Of a stretch of 64,000 nt of DNA, positions 31,903-43,050 are shown one piece after another. Below the pieces are notes generated by a model that made no database searches, was not told where the DNA came from, and saw nothing but the letters and a program-made list of their open reading frames with translations. Source of the DNA: Pochonia chlamydosporia 170. Its lineage: Eukaryota > Ascomycota > Sordariomycetes > Hypocreales > Clavicipitaceae. The stretch covers positions 682,001 to 746,000 of the forward strand of contig NC_035792.1 of the NCBI RefSeq assembly GCF_001653235.2. Direction: 5' to 3'. The position numbers and the translations under genes are program-made. Every line of letters starts with the position of its first letter. Position 1 is the stretch's first letter.

Positions 31903-34849
31903 GATGGGAGACAGGTCCTGATAAATGTTTCTGAATCACTCGCTCTTATTGCTGCTGCACCTCGCACTGAGCAGGGAGACTGCGTCAGCGACGGGCAGCG
32001 GCCATATCTCGCCTGGAATGAAGGCATTCGAGCCTGGCGAACAAGGCCAAGAAGGTCAAGAAACTCAAGAGCAGAGAGCAAACTTGATCCAAAATGCAGT
32101 TGGTCGCGCCGATTTGAGTGCGGACGTGGTCTCTCAGGACTCAGGAGTAGGGCTGTGGCCTCACCTCCTTTCGCTTGTTACTTCCCTTGTCTCTCAGGCT
32201 CATTGACTCTCGGCTCGTAAATAGGTGTCAAAGTGACTGCTCTGTATTGTGGTGTGAGGCTTCGCCAGCGTCAGGCATCATCTGCCCGCCCACTTACGGC
32301 CGCTGACACTTATTCCTGGTCCTGAATGTGACGGAATTTCGGTCAGCATTTGCTTTGTTTATTGTGCAACACTGGCATTTGACTCCTGGACAGCCCGGTC
32401 CAGTCAGGGCACATCTCTTGGGGAGTCTGGGACAAGAGTGTCTGGTCTGGTACCAATAAATGCCCGTGCTAATTCTGGTCGGTCGGAAGACAGCGTCTTC
32501 TTTAATTTGCGGGGCGTTTCGATCATCCTCAAAAGGCACGCTGTGTGGTAATGCTCCTCTGTATTCCATACGAAGCCAAGGAATCACGCACACACACCTC
32601 TCTGGCGCATCCATGTCTCTCCCGTTGAAGCACCTGAAGCTGCGAGCATCAGTGACTGGTTGCCAGCCATGGTCGGACAGCAGAACGAGAAAAGACGGGG
32701 GTCCCTGACAAGGGCTGCCTGTCCTTGGTGATGAATCCGTGCTCTGGTGGTGGTATGGTCTCCTGGTCTTCCCGCCAGTCTAATGTCCCCCAGACTGACA
32801 CCCATGCATGCCCGATTGTAGTGGTGCATAAAGCTTCCTCCGGCCTAAGCAAAAGAACCCAGGAAAGAAACGTCAAGAGGTGGCCAGCGATGGCCCCAGT
32901 CAACCTTGTCCCTGGACAGACACACAGACGACCAAGACAGGTTGACATTCTTCAAAACGTGAGTTGACAAGATAGGCCGAAGAGAAAATGGGGCGTTGAG
33001 ACGGATGGTCGCGCCGGTCCATTGAGGAGAGCGATATGGGTGCACGGGTTGTGGGTCTCCCGCCACCACGCCGCCAGGGGGGGAAGGAGCCAACGGGACG
33101 GTCCTTCCAGGACATCTTCGGCCAACTGTGAGGAAGGAAGGGGGGACCAGATTTCTGTTCTGTGGTCTGTCCATCTTGCCATTGTTGGAGGGAAGGAGGC
33201 AGAGGCGGGGCCAGAGCTGGGTGATGTGATACTTGGGGGCTATTGCTTCAATGTTCGTTCTTGGTCTGGGGGCCATCACCATCATTACCATCCTCACCTC
33301 TCACGGCCCTTGAGTGCTCATCTTCTCCAGCTTTGCGATGCTTCCCGAGCTTCATGGAGCTGCTCCCTGCCGGCAATAGAACTAGCTAAGTAGTCGGGCT
33401 ATGCTTCCCTCAACACATCCCGTTCCCATTGCTCCGGTTCACATCCTTTCCATCTCGACCTCGCCAATCTGTGTCTGCACAATGGCCACCATCCCTGCCA
33501 TTTCGATTCAAACGCAGGCCAACGTGTCCTCACCTAAACCGACGCCGACGCTCTGCACGATCACTGAGGCTCTGCAAGAGGTGCATTCACAAGGCTCTGT
33601 CTTCTCCAGACTACTCCGTACCCAAGAGGCGAATGCGATGCGGTAAAGCATGGACCGCTGAGTCACAGTCAATAAAATTGTTTCATATCTTTACGATCGA
33701 TGCTTCATATAATCAATGCAATCCTGCATATATTTTTAAGCACATAGGTCCACCTAATGAGACGATTGCCCACCATTAACTCCTAAAACCCTCAGCTGTG
33801 GGCCATGGGTTCAACTTTGTCCAATACAACGAGCTGTGTCACCTGGATCCTGGAGTGTTGCTTCATCAATGTGGCTCCCGTAGGCCTAAAATGTGCCGGT
33901 GTACGACATCAGACGCAACCGCACCAGGTGCAGTGGGCTTGACACGGCAAGCTGGTTGAAAAGCAACCATCTGTGTCTCTGCGTGTCTGCGTCCACCACA
34001 AGAAATTATCGCTCAAGATTCACCCGCCCAGATGAAGAATATCCCCTGCACTACTCCATTGTTGACTTGCTTTCGGGTCAGCAACACAAACAGAGTCCTG
34101 TGCTAGTTCGTCAGAGTGGTTACACGCCTACTGGAGCATGACGAGCATCGTATAATACGATACCAGACTTGACCGGAGCATGCAACCTCCAGTTCACCCG
34201 GGTCCCATACTGGGCCTCAAGGCCGACATGTGCGTGGCCTGTCTGTCCACGTCCTGCACTCCACTCTGAGGCATCTCATCCTATCCTGCCAGGACCTTTG
34301 CTGGGCTTGTCTGCGTCTGTTTGGAGATGCCGTCAACCCACTTGATGCGGCACCATCAGATGCCAACCAACCCAGAATCGCGGCTGCATTGGCACCACCG
34401 CCGCGTGCGCTGAAAACGCCAGAGAGGGGAAACATTGGCCCATGGCCAGCCCACGTCTAGCGGCAATGTAGTTCATTTGAGTCGAATTCTGACCCGTGCG
34501 GCGTGGGATCCTCACTCTCTTCTGATGTTGTATCCCAAGCCCAGTCACCAGATTGTCAATGGCAACCAGAATGCGGGTTCACTTGCTCATGGCCTCCTCC
34601 ACTTTGAGCCTTTGAGCCTTTGAGCCGCACACGCCCATGCGCCTGATTTCCCCTTCCTACAAGAACCCCTCTTGACCATCCTAGCATAGGTTGTGGTGTT
34701 TGTTGTTGCTAATATTCGCATTTCCTGCCGTGTCAGTGTTTGTGTCTCGCCCTGCTTTCGAAGAAGCGCCTTCGTGCATATTTACACTTCAGACCTGGGC
34801 AACATATCGGCCTAGAGCCTTTTCATATGTTAGCTTCCCCAGCGTCAAA
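31903..34849. other. Long divergent intergenic region
   Basis: About 2.9 kb between the start of the coiled-coil gene (-) and the DUF6590 gene (+). Many short overlapping frames, none with family character. It contains one TACTCCGTA motif (33612-33620). Probably promoters and leaders. Confidence 0.5.
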
Positions 34850-36728
34850 ATGGACGACGCATGGAGCCCTTGGTCAGAATGGGCCTACGATGAGAAGAAT
34901 AAGACAATGTATCGAGTTCGCCAGGACCGATATGGTGTGCTCCCCAGAATCCCAGACTCAACCACCAAATTCAACTCCAATCCTAACCCGTTCCACAGGA
35001 AATTTAGACTATCAGACCAGTACCTCCACGCCCCGAGAGACTGGGGGTGTTGCAGCAATAACACAAACCTTGGGGACTACTACTCTGTCCTCCCCATCCT
35101 CAAGCTACGAAAATCCTCACTCGAGTTTACCAGGTCAGTCATACCACTCGACATGCTTTGCATTGGAAAGTATCCCAAGGCGATTGCTTCTTCTTTCCCA
35201 CATTATCACTTATAGCTGATCATACGACGCCGTTGCGCCCAGCAGAAAACTACGTTGTTTCTAGTCACAAGGACAAGGACAGATCGTCCAAACCCTCCAA
35301 GTCCAAAAGCAAGGACAAAGACAAAGGAAAGGAGAAGAGCACCAGCAAGCACCATTCTCATGACAAGAGTTCCTCACATCGTAAGGGACATGTCGGCACC
35401 TCATCGGCGGCGGCGGCGCCCTCTGGACGTGGAAGCTCTTCCACTGCATCCTCGTCAAAACAGCATGCTGACTTATATGATCCGTCCCAACGTAAGGCCA
35501 TCTACCACTGATGACCAATTACCCGGTTTCCATACTGACTGAAGCAGTAAGCATCGATCCGCAGACGGGACAGTACTTTTATCACCGTCGCGAATCAGTG
35601 GACTCGAGTATGTCGCGCCTAGAGCATGATTCATTGCACCCAACCAAATCAACCGGTGACACAAATGCGGATGTGGACTAGATTTACTGATAGCTGAGCA
35701 GCTGGCCAAGACTCTGAGTATCCTGCAACAGACGAACAACAACATGAACTACTGAATGCCGCCGAGAATGCAGAAGCTTCGGCATACCCTTTTGGTCAGG
35801 GTATTGCTGGACCTTCGGATCCGAGTTATTCTGCTTCGGCAAACAGTGCGCTACGGCCCTCTCTAACGAAACCCTTTGCTTGTAGGGACTGACCATGTGT
35901 CTGTAGCTTACGAACTCGAAGATGATGGCTCCTCCACTCCCCGGAACCACAATCACATTGCTGCTGACCAGGAAGATGACACTTTTGAGCAAATGGACCC
36001 ACGTAAGACACCGTGCTCTACTCATCCTTTTATATTGCTCATGTCTTACCTCCTTAGGGTACCGCGTTGAACACTCTAGTAGATTTGAACCCGGATCGGT
36101 GAGTAATTGAATATGGGTCATTTGAATGAAAGGACAGCTGAGTGATGCTAACGCCGACTCCCTAGATCTTCAAGGTGTATTGGTCAGAGCCTCAAGGCTC
36201 CTCAGATAATCATAAACACCCCAGCGTATCCGGGAAGCAAGAGATTCAGGACAAATTTGGCATGCCGTTTTATGTGGGATTCCGCCGCTTTATTGTCATT
36301 GCTAATGACCAAGGACACTGTACCTGCGTGTAAGCACCCAACCCTTTGTGGATTAGAACTAGGCTTTTACCGGACCAGAGAATGTGCTAACGGGGTATAG
36401 ACCGATTCTCACTTACGGTAGCAGAGGCTGCAGAAAGTCAGGTGTCAAGCCCAACAAACACGGAATTGTTCACGAGGTTGGGCGAAGCGCGCGCAGGGTC
36501 GATGGCGAGCCGCCGCTGGGATTTCCTCCGGTTCAGGTCCAATTGACCCAAGATGGCGAGAAACTTTCCAAAGAGTCCCGCGTGAACTATTCTAAGCTGG
36601 TCACGGTTGAGCACAACGTTGCTGTTTTCTTTATTGGATCTGTCGTACATGCCAGTTGGCCTATCGTCGAGGACGCCGTCAACCAATGCTGGGATCAGAA
36701 GGTCCATCACCGCCGGCCAAGGCATTGA
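34850..36728 (+). CDS. DUF6590 domain protein (multi-exon)
   Basis: Proposed join(34850..34915,34956..35133,35216..35491,35548..35607,35702..35800,35886..36002,36058..36098,36166..36329,36401..36728), 442 aa. The N-terminus MDDAWSPWSEWAYDEKNK resembles the WxxW opening of this fungal family. A Lys/Ser-rich linker follows (KDKDRSSKPSKSKSKDKDKG), then a WW-like DPQTGQYFYHR, then the C-terminal DUF6590 domain: RFEPGSIFKVYWSEP, FYVGFRRFIVIANDQGHCTCVPILTYGSRGC, GVKPNKHGIVHEVG, SRVNYSKLVTVEHNVAVFFIG. Function unknown. Introns 2-4 and 6-8 have strong signals. The donor of intron 5 (35801 or 35795) is uncertain. Intron 1 (40 nt, GTTCGC...CCCAG) is weak: without it a one-base frame change is needed near 34940, so a frameshift is the alternative. 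Confidence 0.7.
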
Positions 36729-38375
36729 GGCACTGTTACAGCCAATTCAGTCGCATTTGGCTCAGGTTTTTGCTTCGGCCAACCGACACGTTTATCTCGA
36801 AATCCTCTCGACTTACATATTCACTGCGATATTGCTATATGAGCGTCATCGCAAAACACAAATACGTTCCTCCCTGCAATCGTGCAACACAGCCGGATTG
36901 CATCCATACGACGGATATGCCCTTCATTATTTAGCTTTCGGTGTTACCGGCCGCTGAAAGAAGTGGACACAACCTGAGAAAGAATATTTGAAGTAGCATC
37001 AGGCAAAAATGCTAAGGGTTACCAGCGACTTTTTTTTGGTCGTGACACTTACCTCTGTTACGCCCCCTTTTTACTTTTCTTTTGCTGGTTACTCATACCG
37101 ATGACAGGAGACAGTTTGAACAGAATACGTTTTTTTTTTTTTTTGTTGTTTGTTTTTTTTTTTTTGTGCATTCGGTGGAACAAAATGCAGTCGAGATAGT
37201 TGGTGATTATCTGCTGAGGGATTCATTTCATCCATCGTCATTCGTTGCATCTCCTAGCATTTCCTTGCATGCCACGGGCCGCATATGAGCCATCCGCTTT
37301 TCTTTACTTTTCCTACTTTCCTCAGGTTTTATTTCCTACTGTGGAGGTACAGCACACATAGGTTACGACAGCTACATGTTGGTAACGCAACGCATATTGG
37401 TAGCCGAGTACAGATGGAAGGTCGTGGTAGTATACCCCCTCTGCTGATTGTTTAAGATTTGGTTGGCATCAGACAGTTTGTTCTGGGTGGAATCTCCTGT
37501 GTATTTCTTAGCGCATCTTTCAATACACGTAGTTTATACCTTGGATACCAGTATCTTGTATTCATCTTGTCATTTCCAGTCTAGCCATCGCGTTGGGCTA
37601 GCATTTCCGATGGATCGATGGAATGACCAGCCACGCTTTACCAAAGTGCTCTCATACTCTTATCAATGCAGCACTCCTGCGCCACTCGGCCTGCACGATA
37701 CTTGTTCGACGATCATGACACTTCACCGATATCTCGCACTACAAGATTCCCGAGCTGGCTGTATATGGACCATTTATATTCAACTTGACGATTGACTATG
37801 GTCTTTGTGCAGCGTGTCCCTTTCGTTCTTTCGGAGCTCACAAAGTCACGGACCAACATCTCAAGTTGTCAAAGTCCCGTCCCTCAATTTCTCCCCCCAC
37901 ATCGTTCGGCCCCATGCAGAACCTCGGCATCTCCCCCACAAACTCCGTGCATCATTGGAGAAGACCGACTCCATCAAGCTCCAACCCCAGCACCGAGGTG
38001 TGTTTCCGTCTGCCGTATCATCTTGTACGATCCTGGAGATTTTAGCCTTGAATGGCTTCCCATACCCAGGTTAGCCGGCGCCGGAGATTTCAGTAACACA
38101 ATCTCAAGGCCACTGCGGATCCGCTCCAGCAAAGCACTGATCAATGTTTGCCGCCGTCCCAAAGTCCGCCCAGGCTTTGTAATAATCCGTCGAAGAAGCT
38201 CGCAAACAGCCGGATTGGACCGAGGAACGACCTTTGCTGTTGGTTTGGCGAATACTCCATACTTATACTAGCTTTCAACAGCTTTCCTGGTCGTCCACCA
38301 TCCAACACCCATACCTCTATTGACTTCACCCATTTTCAACCCAGGAACAACTTCAAGTCAACAAAAGTAACCAAC
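36729..38375. other. Intergenic region with long T tracts
   Basis: No gene supported. Two long T runs interrupted by G (about 37129-37166) are the only striking feature. The right part, 38000-38375, is the leader and promoter of the dehydrogenase gene, with pyrimidine-rich segments. Confidence 0.5.
37129..37166 (+). repeat. Poly-T tract
   Basis: Two runs of 13 or more T separated by GTTGTTTG. A low-complexity tract in intergenic DNA, possibly related to transcription termination or nucleosome exclusion. Confidence 0.9.
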
Positions 38376-39309
38376 ATGGCCGAAGCTCAATTAAACGACT
38401 TCCCCTCCCTTTTCTCACTTAAGGGCAAAGTTGCAGTCGTAACCGGCGGCTCTCGCGGTCTCGGACTCCACGCCGCATCTGCGTACGTTCCCCAACTCCA
38501 ATTCTCCTCCCAACAACACACCACCCCAGCTAACAAACCACCCAAAAAGCTTCCTCCAAGCCGGCGCCTCCAAGGTCTTCATCTCCTCTCGCAAAGCAGC
38601 CGCCTGCGACGAGGCCTGCAAAGCCCTCAATGCCCTCCCCAACCGACAGCCCGGCGCAATCGCCATCCCCATCCCCGCAGACTCCGCCAACATCCAGGGC
38701 GTAACCCATCTCCTCGAGGAAGTCAAGAAGCACACCGACCGGGTGGACATTCTGTTTGCCAACGCCGGCGCCACATGGGGCGAGGCCTTTGACACGCACC
38801 CCGACCAGGCGTTCGCCAAGGTCATGGACCTCAACGTCAAGGCTGTGTTCAACACGGTCCGCGTCTTCACGCCGCTTCTGGAGAAGGCGTCGTCCCGTGC
38901 GGACCCCTCGCGTGTTATAATCACGGCTAGTGTTGCTGGTTTGGGGATTGGAACTATCGGCAAGCAGGGCACGTATGGGTATTCTGCGTCGAAGGCGGCT
39001 GTTATCCATTTGGGTCGCAACTTGGCTATTGAGCTGGGTCCGAGACAGATTACGGTGAATTCGATTTGTCCTGGTTTCTTCCCGAGTAAGATGTCGAATG
39101 GGCTTTTGGAAATTGCTGGTGGCGCGGATAAGATTGGTAATTCGAATCCTATGGGGCGGTTGGGCGTGCCGGAGGACATTGCTGGTGTGGTGGTGTATCT
39201 GGCGAGTAGGGCTGGTTCTCACGTCAATGGTGAGGCTATTGCTATTGATGGTGGTGCCTTATGGGCGAGGGGCGAGATGTCTTTCCACGGAGATAGCTCC
39301 AAGCTGTAA
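38376..39309 (+). CDS. Short-chain dehydrogenase/reductase
   Basis: join(38376..38482,38550..39309); 288 aa. The 67-nt intron (GTACGT donor, GCTAAC branch, AAAAG acceptor) separates the cofactor motif from the rest. It is a classical SDR: the NAD(P) motif TGGSRGLG starts at residue 23; the NAGATWG stretch follows; the catalytic Ser lies in ITASVAG and the catalytic Tyr/Lys pair is Y180-SAS-K184. The end carries PGFFPSKMS, LGVPEDIAGVVVYLASRAGSHVNGEAIAIDGG. It resembles fungal relatives of bacterial 3-oxoacyl-ACP reductases of the RhlG type; the substrate is not known. An Arg in the TGGSRG loop suggests NADPH preference. The start is the ATG in AACATGGCC. Confidence 0.92.
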
Positions 39310-39541
39310 AGTTCTGTTGCAGGCAATGGATATACGAAATGACAGAATTTGCGGACCTACGTGCCTTTTTTGTACGCTCTTTGTGGTAAGAAACGAGATG
39401 AGCTGCGATATGAAAGTGAACCGCCATTCTATTCATGTTGATGCCTTGTCCAACCTATTAACATGTATGTCTACTAATACGTGCGTTCCTAAAACACCAC
39501 CACCCCTGACAAGTCGTTTCTCATGCATACTATTTGGTCCT

Positions 39542-40885
39542 TTATTCCGGCTTCCTCGCCACCCATACCGCCGCCTCATACACCGTACGCAACATGCTAT
39601 CCCTATCCTGAATATACGGTGCCTGCACCCCTGTTTTCGCCCATTCCACCTTGAACCCCATCTTCTCCAACAATGCCATCACCTCATCATTCGAAAGCTC
39701 AAAACTTCCGGGGTCAGCAATCCCAGACGAGTTGTTGAAATCGTGCTCGCCGTCTCCGTCGTCGTCATGCCCATGATTTCCAGGTGCCTGGTTCTCAAAA
39801 TGCCATAGCAGAGGACCGATGTTAATGAGAACACCACCAGGTCGCAAGCAGTGGTAAATGACTTCCAAGTAGCGTATCAAATTCGGCGCCGTGTCCAAGA
39901 AGAACAGGCTCGCTACAGCGTCATACGTCTCCTTGTGCTCATCATCTGCGTAGAGGCACAGAAAGTCCGCCGCGCACATGGACATGCTTCCAATGGTGGG
40001 TGAATCGGCCAGCGTAGTGGCAGGGTGGATGTCGGGGACTCTGTAGCTGCGCAGGTGGTTTTCCCGTGTGAGGTGGTTGGAGAAGGTGTGCACCCATGGG
40101 TGAATATTGAACTTGGCTGCTCTCTCGCACTCGTTCAAGATGTATGACGACGCGAGAAGCTGGTGGTACGAAATCTCATTTCCCTCGGTTTCGTATCCCT
40201 TTCGACATAGCTCGAATACCAGTCTTCCTAGTCCTGCGCCAGGCACCAGCACTTTTGGCTGTCTGTCCTCTCCTATCCTTTTGCGCTCCTCGTCCAGGGT
40301 CGTCAAGATGGGAGCATAGCAAATGTCACGCTCCACGGCGCCTTCCTTGGTCCAGTCTCTGTAGAATTGTCTAATTGTGCTTCTGGCTTTGTCGATGTCG
40401 CCGTGTTTCGCTACGCCCGTCCACTCCAGTGGTATCATGGGCTCGCCTTGCGGTGAGACGGCGGCCAGATTGTGGAATGACCGTAAGCCATGAGACACAA
40501 TGGCACGAGCTAGCTCAGCATTGGAGTCTATTGCGTCGTCTGTTTTGTCTAATGTTTCAAGGAAATTGAATGGCGGCGCTGCCAGCATTTTCCAGTGTGC
40601 TTGGGGGAGAGCGTAGAATGAGCGCCGTCGGAGGTGAGTAACATTGAAGTGTGCGACTTTTGGATATTGTCTGAAAGAGAGATTGATTGAGTCAATGACG
40701 GGAAAGACACTTCGTTAAAGCATATGGGTTACAGAAACGAGCGAGGGACTGTCATGAAATCGATCCAGATAACAATCCACATCACCTGCTCAACCAAAAG
40801 TGACTGTTGTGTAAGATGAGAAACATACGTACGAGAAAGAGTCGAGAGCACAGAAAACAACCTTCACTTCCTCTGGGTCGTCCAT
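39542..40885 (-). CDS. Carnosine N-methyltransferase-like protein (N2227 family)
   Basis: complement(join(39542..40670,40833..40885)); 393 aa. Exon 1 encodes MDDPEEVKVVFCALDSF, and a 162-nt intron (GTACGT...CTTTCAG) joins it to QYPKVAHFNVTHLRRRSFYALP, as in homologues. S-adenosylmethionine-dependent methyltransferase: the SAM motif VLVPGAGLGRL lies near residue 156 with acidic YETEGNEIS after it. SNHLTRENHLRSYRVPDIHP, YDAVASLFFLDTAPNLIRYLEVIYHCLRPGGVLINIGPLLWHF and ELSNDEVMALLEKMGFKV follow, all characteristic of the CARNMT1/yeast YNL092W family, which methylates histidine in carnosine-type dipeptides. Yeast and fungal substrates are less certain. An acidic insertion (HGHDDDGDGEHD) precedes the final domain. 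It is probably cytosolic. Confidence 0.9.
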
Positions 40886-41404
40886 GTTATCTTCTGTTCC
40901 GCGCCAGGCAGAGGCATCCGAGTCTGAAGCCAACTGCTCGCCTTGAGCAGCCATGATTTTATGTTGAGATATCTAGGAGGACCCTGATTCCATGACAAAT
41001 TCGGCGAAATGTGGCCACCGTCACCGAAGTCGGCCAACTTGGATTCTGAATACGTGGTCAAAAGGATGCCCAAGTGCTCACCAGGATTACAAGCCCTGAG
41101 AACAAAACTTACCGGAACAAAACGAAACTTTAATAACTACGGCTAGGAAAAGAAGCACTTAGCATGGTTTTTCTTTTGGAATCGCGGAGGGGGATGGCAT
41201 TGATAGCGGAGCTCGAGATAAGTTCACGATCCAATCAGACACAGTTGCAGTTCGTTCCAACCAATCATGTGATTTGTCTGCTGTGCTCGCCTTCAACTCC
41301 ACGGCTGTCTTCCATCCCAAAAGAATTCCAGGATATACTTTGCAAACATCTATTCGCAATATATTTGGGGTATTTTGCCTTTTGCTTCGACAACAGTCGT
41401 AACC
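40886..41404. other. Divergent intergenic region
   Basis: Shared promoter region between the methyltransferase (-) and the proteasome chaperone (+) genes. No other feature seen. Confidence 0.5.
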
Positions 41405-41915
41405 ATGGCTGCCGTTCAAGATGACACCCTCAACATATCGATACCCCTCCCCCGCTCACTGGACACCCGCATCTACATCCGCCTGAGTACTCAGGCCAAA
41501 GCCATCGTGCTGTCTCTCACAACATCAACACAAGACGACCTAGCGAGCGCTAAGCCCATGGGCTCCTTTGTTTATGCTTTGCCAAATGTGCGTCTGCTGC
41601 TCGCAATAGCTGTGGTACGATGAAATGATGGCGCTGACGGTGACGTAGAGATTCGATGACAAACAGCCCCTCTCGACTACACTGTTCAGCTCGGAATCCA
41701 GCGTCGAGATTACTACTCGGTTGGCTAAGCTGCTTGCACGGAGGACACAACTGCCTGTTTATGTGACCAACTCAATGAGTTTCGCCAACGCGGGCATGGG
41801 AGGCACCGTAGAGGAGGAGATGGAGGCCTTCAAGAACATAGTGTCGGTTACGGTCGACAAGCTCAGAGCCGCCAGAGTTGGCGCACTAGCTGTGAACGGG
41901 GAGCCGACAGTGTGA
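41405..41915 (+). CDS. Proteasome assembly chaperone 4-like protein
   Basis: join(41405..41587,41649..41915); 149 aa. The 61-nt intron (GTGCGT donor, GCGCTGACGG branch, ACGTAG acceptor) lies after ALPN. The fold is the small beta-alpha PAC4 type: IYIRLSTQAKAIVLSLTTS, then GSFVYALPNRFDDKQPLSTTLFS, then TTRLAKLLARRTQLPVYVTNS and EEEMEAFKNIVSVTVDKLR. PAC4 (yeast Poc4) pairs with PAC3 to guide assembly of the 20S proteasome alpha ring in the cytosol. Length and motif order match. It sits between the methyltransferase and the transportin genes. Assignment is by pattern recognition and is good. Confidence 0.85.
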
Positions 41916-43050
41916 CTGTCAAGTATTGTCGGGAGTACAGTGTACCCTTTGGCAGATGCATGGGCGTCACTTGAGAACAGCGACTCACCAACGCATCGGA
42001 CGTTGGTCACCTTTTTATAGGAAGCATGTCGATGACGAGGGTTCGTAACCACCAAAAGAACTAAGCCAGTGAACAAAGTTACCTTTGCCTGGCATGAGGG
42101 AAGCAGGAACAGTGCATACGCAATCTCGAGGTGAGAGCTGATTCACACATGCCAGTAATGCGCTGTGAAGTTAAGGATGCAGCTCCAACAATTGAACCTC
42201 GGAACAATGGCGATGCCAGACTATGCAAGGTGTATCACTCAATCACAGAGAAAGGACGGAAAAATTCCAACAATCAATTCTACTTCATGTAAAAGGCTGC
42301 AATTAGCAAATATAACAGACTTCAAAATCTAGTACTCCGCGCAGTAGACAATAACTGCTTCTGAATGGATGCATGAGTGGATCGAACAATGGGGAAGGTG
42401 CGACTGGTGTTCTCCACAGAAGCGAAGAAAAAAAAACTTGATGCTTCTCGAGGCTGCCCTGGGACTCAGCCAGGGGAATGAGCCTATCCGGAGCCAAGAA
42501 CGGCCCGGGTTATCGTTATCGCACCCCGCCACGCCGAAATTTGGTGTCTGGTGGCATGTCCACGACCCCAAAGACCAGAGAGCGCTGATTCCCCCGCCAG
42601 ACGCAGACCAGCGGACCAGACACTACTTTGCGCACAGGTTGGATCTTTGCCGCGCCGTCTAGATTCGCAAACAGGCCTCGATCGTCGTTCGGCTTGCATA
42701 CAGGCAGCGGAATCCGCAGGCGACTGCCCTGGCGCATCTGACAATTGCTGCTCAATACTTGTCCTCTTGCTGCATCGCCTGCGAGCTCTTGCTTGGGCCT
42801 TGAACTAGCCCTGACATCCCGCCCCACGACCCTGGTCCTTCGCGGAGGGGCAGCAGACTTTGGAAATATCGATGTATGTCATTAAATGCCCCTTCAAACG
42901 GCTTCGTTATTTTGAGCTAACCGGCTGCTTCACACCACAGACGTCTCCCGTGGAAAACCTTGCAGCAGGATCTGTTCTGCTGGCGGCTTCAATCCGTTTC
43001 TGACACGCCTCCGGCACTGAATCTATCTACCCACCTGAAAGCTCTTCATC
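41916..43050. other. Intergenic region
   Basis: About 1.1 kb upstream of the transportin gene, without a recognisable gene. Confidence 0.5.

Noticed and set aside
36058..36098. TTCGAAT/TTTGAACCC-like tRNA T-arm resemblance
   Set aside because: The string lies in a DUF6590 exon encoding RFEPGS, and no tRNA arms flank it.
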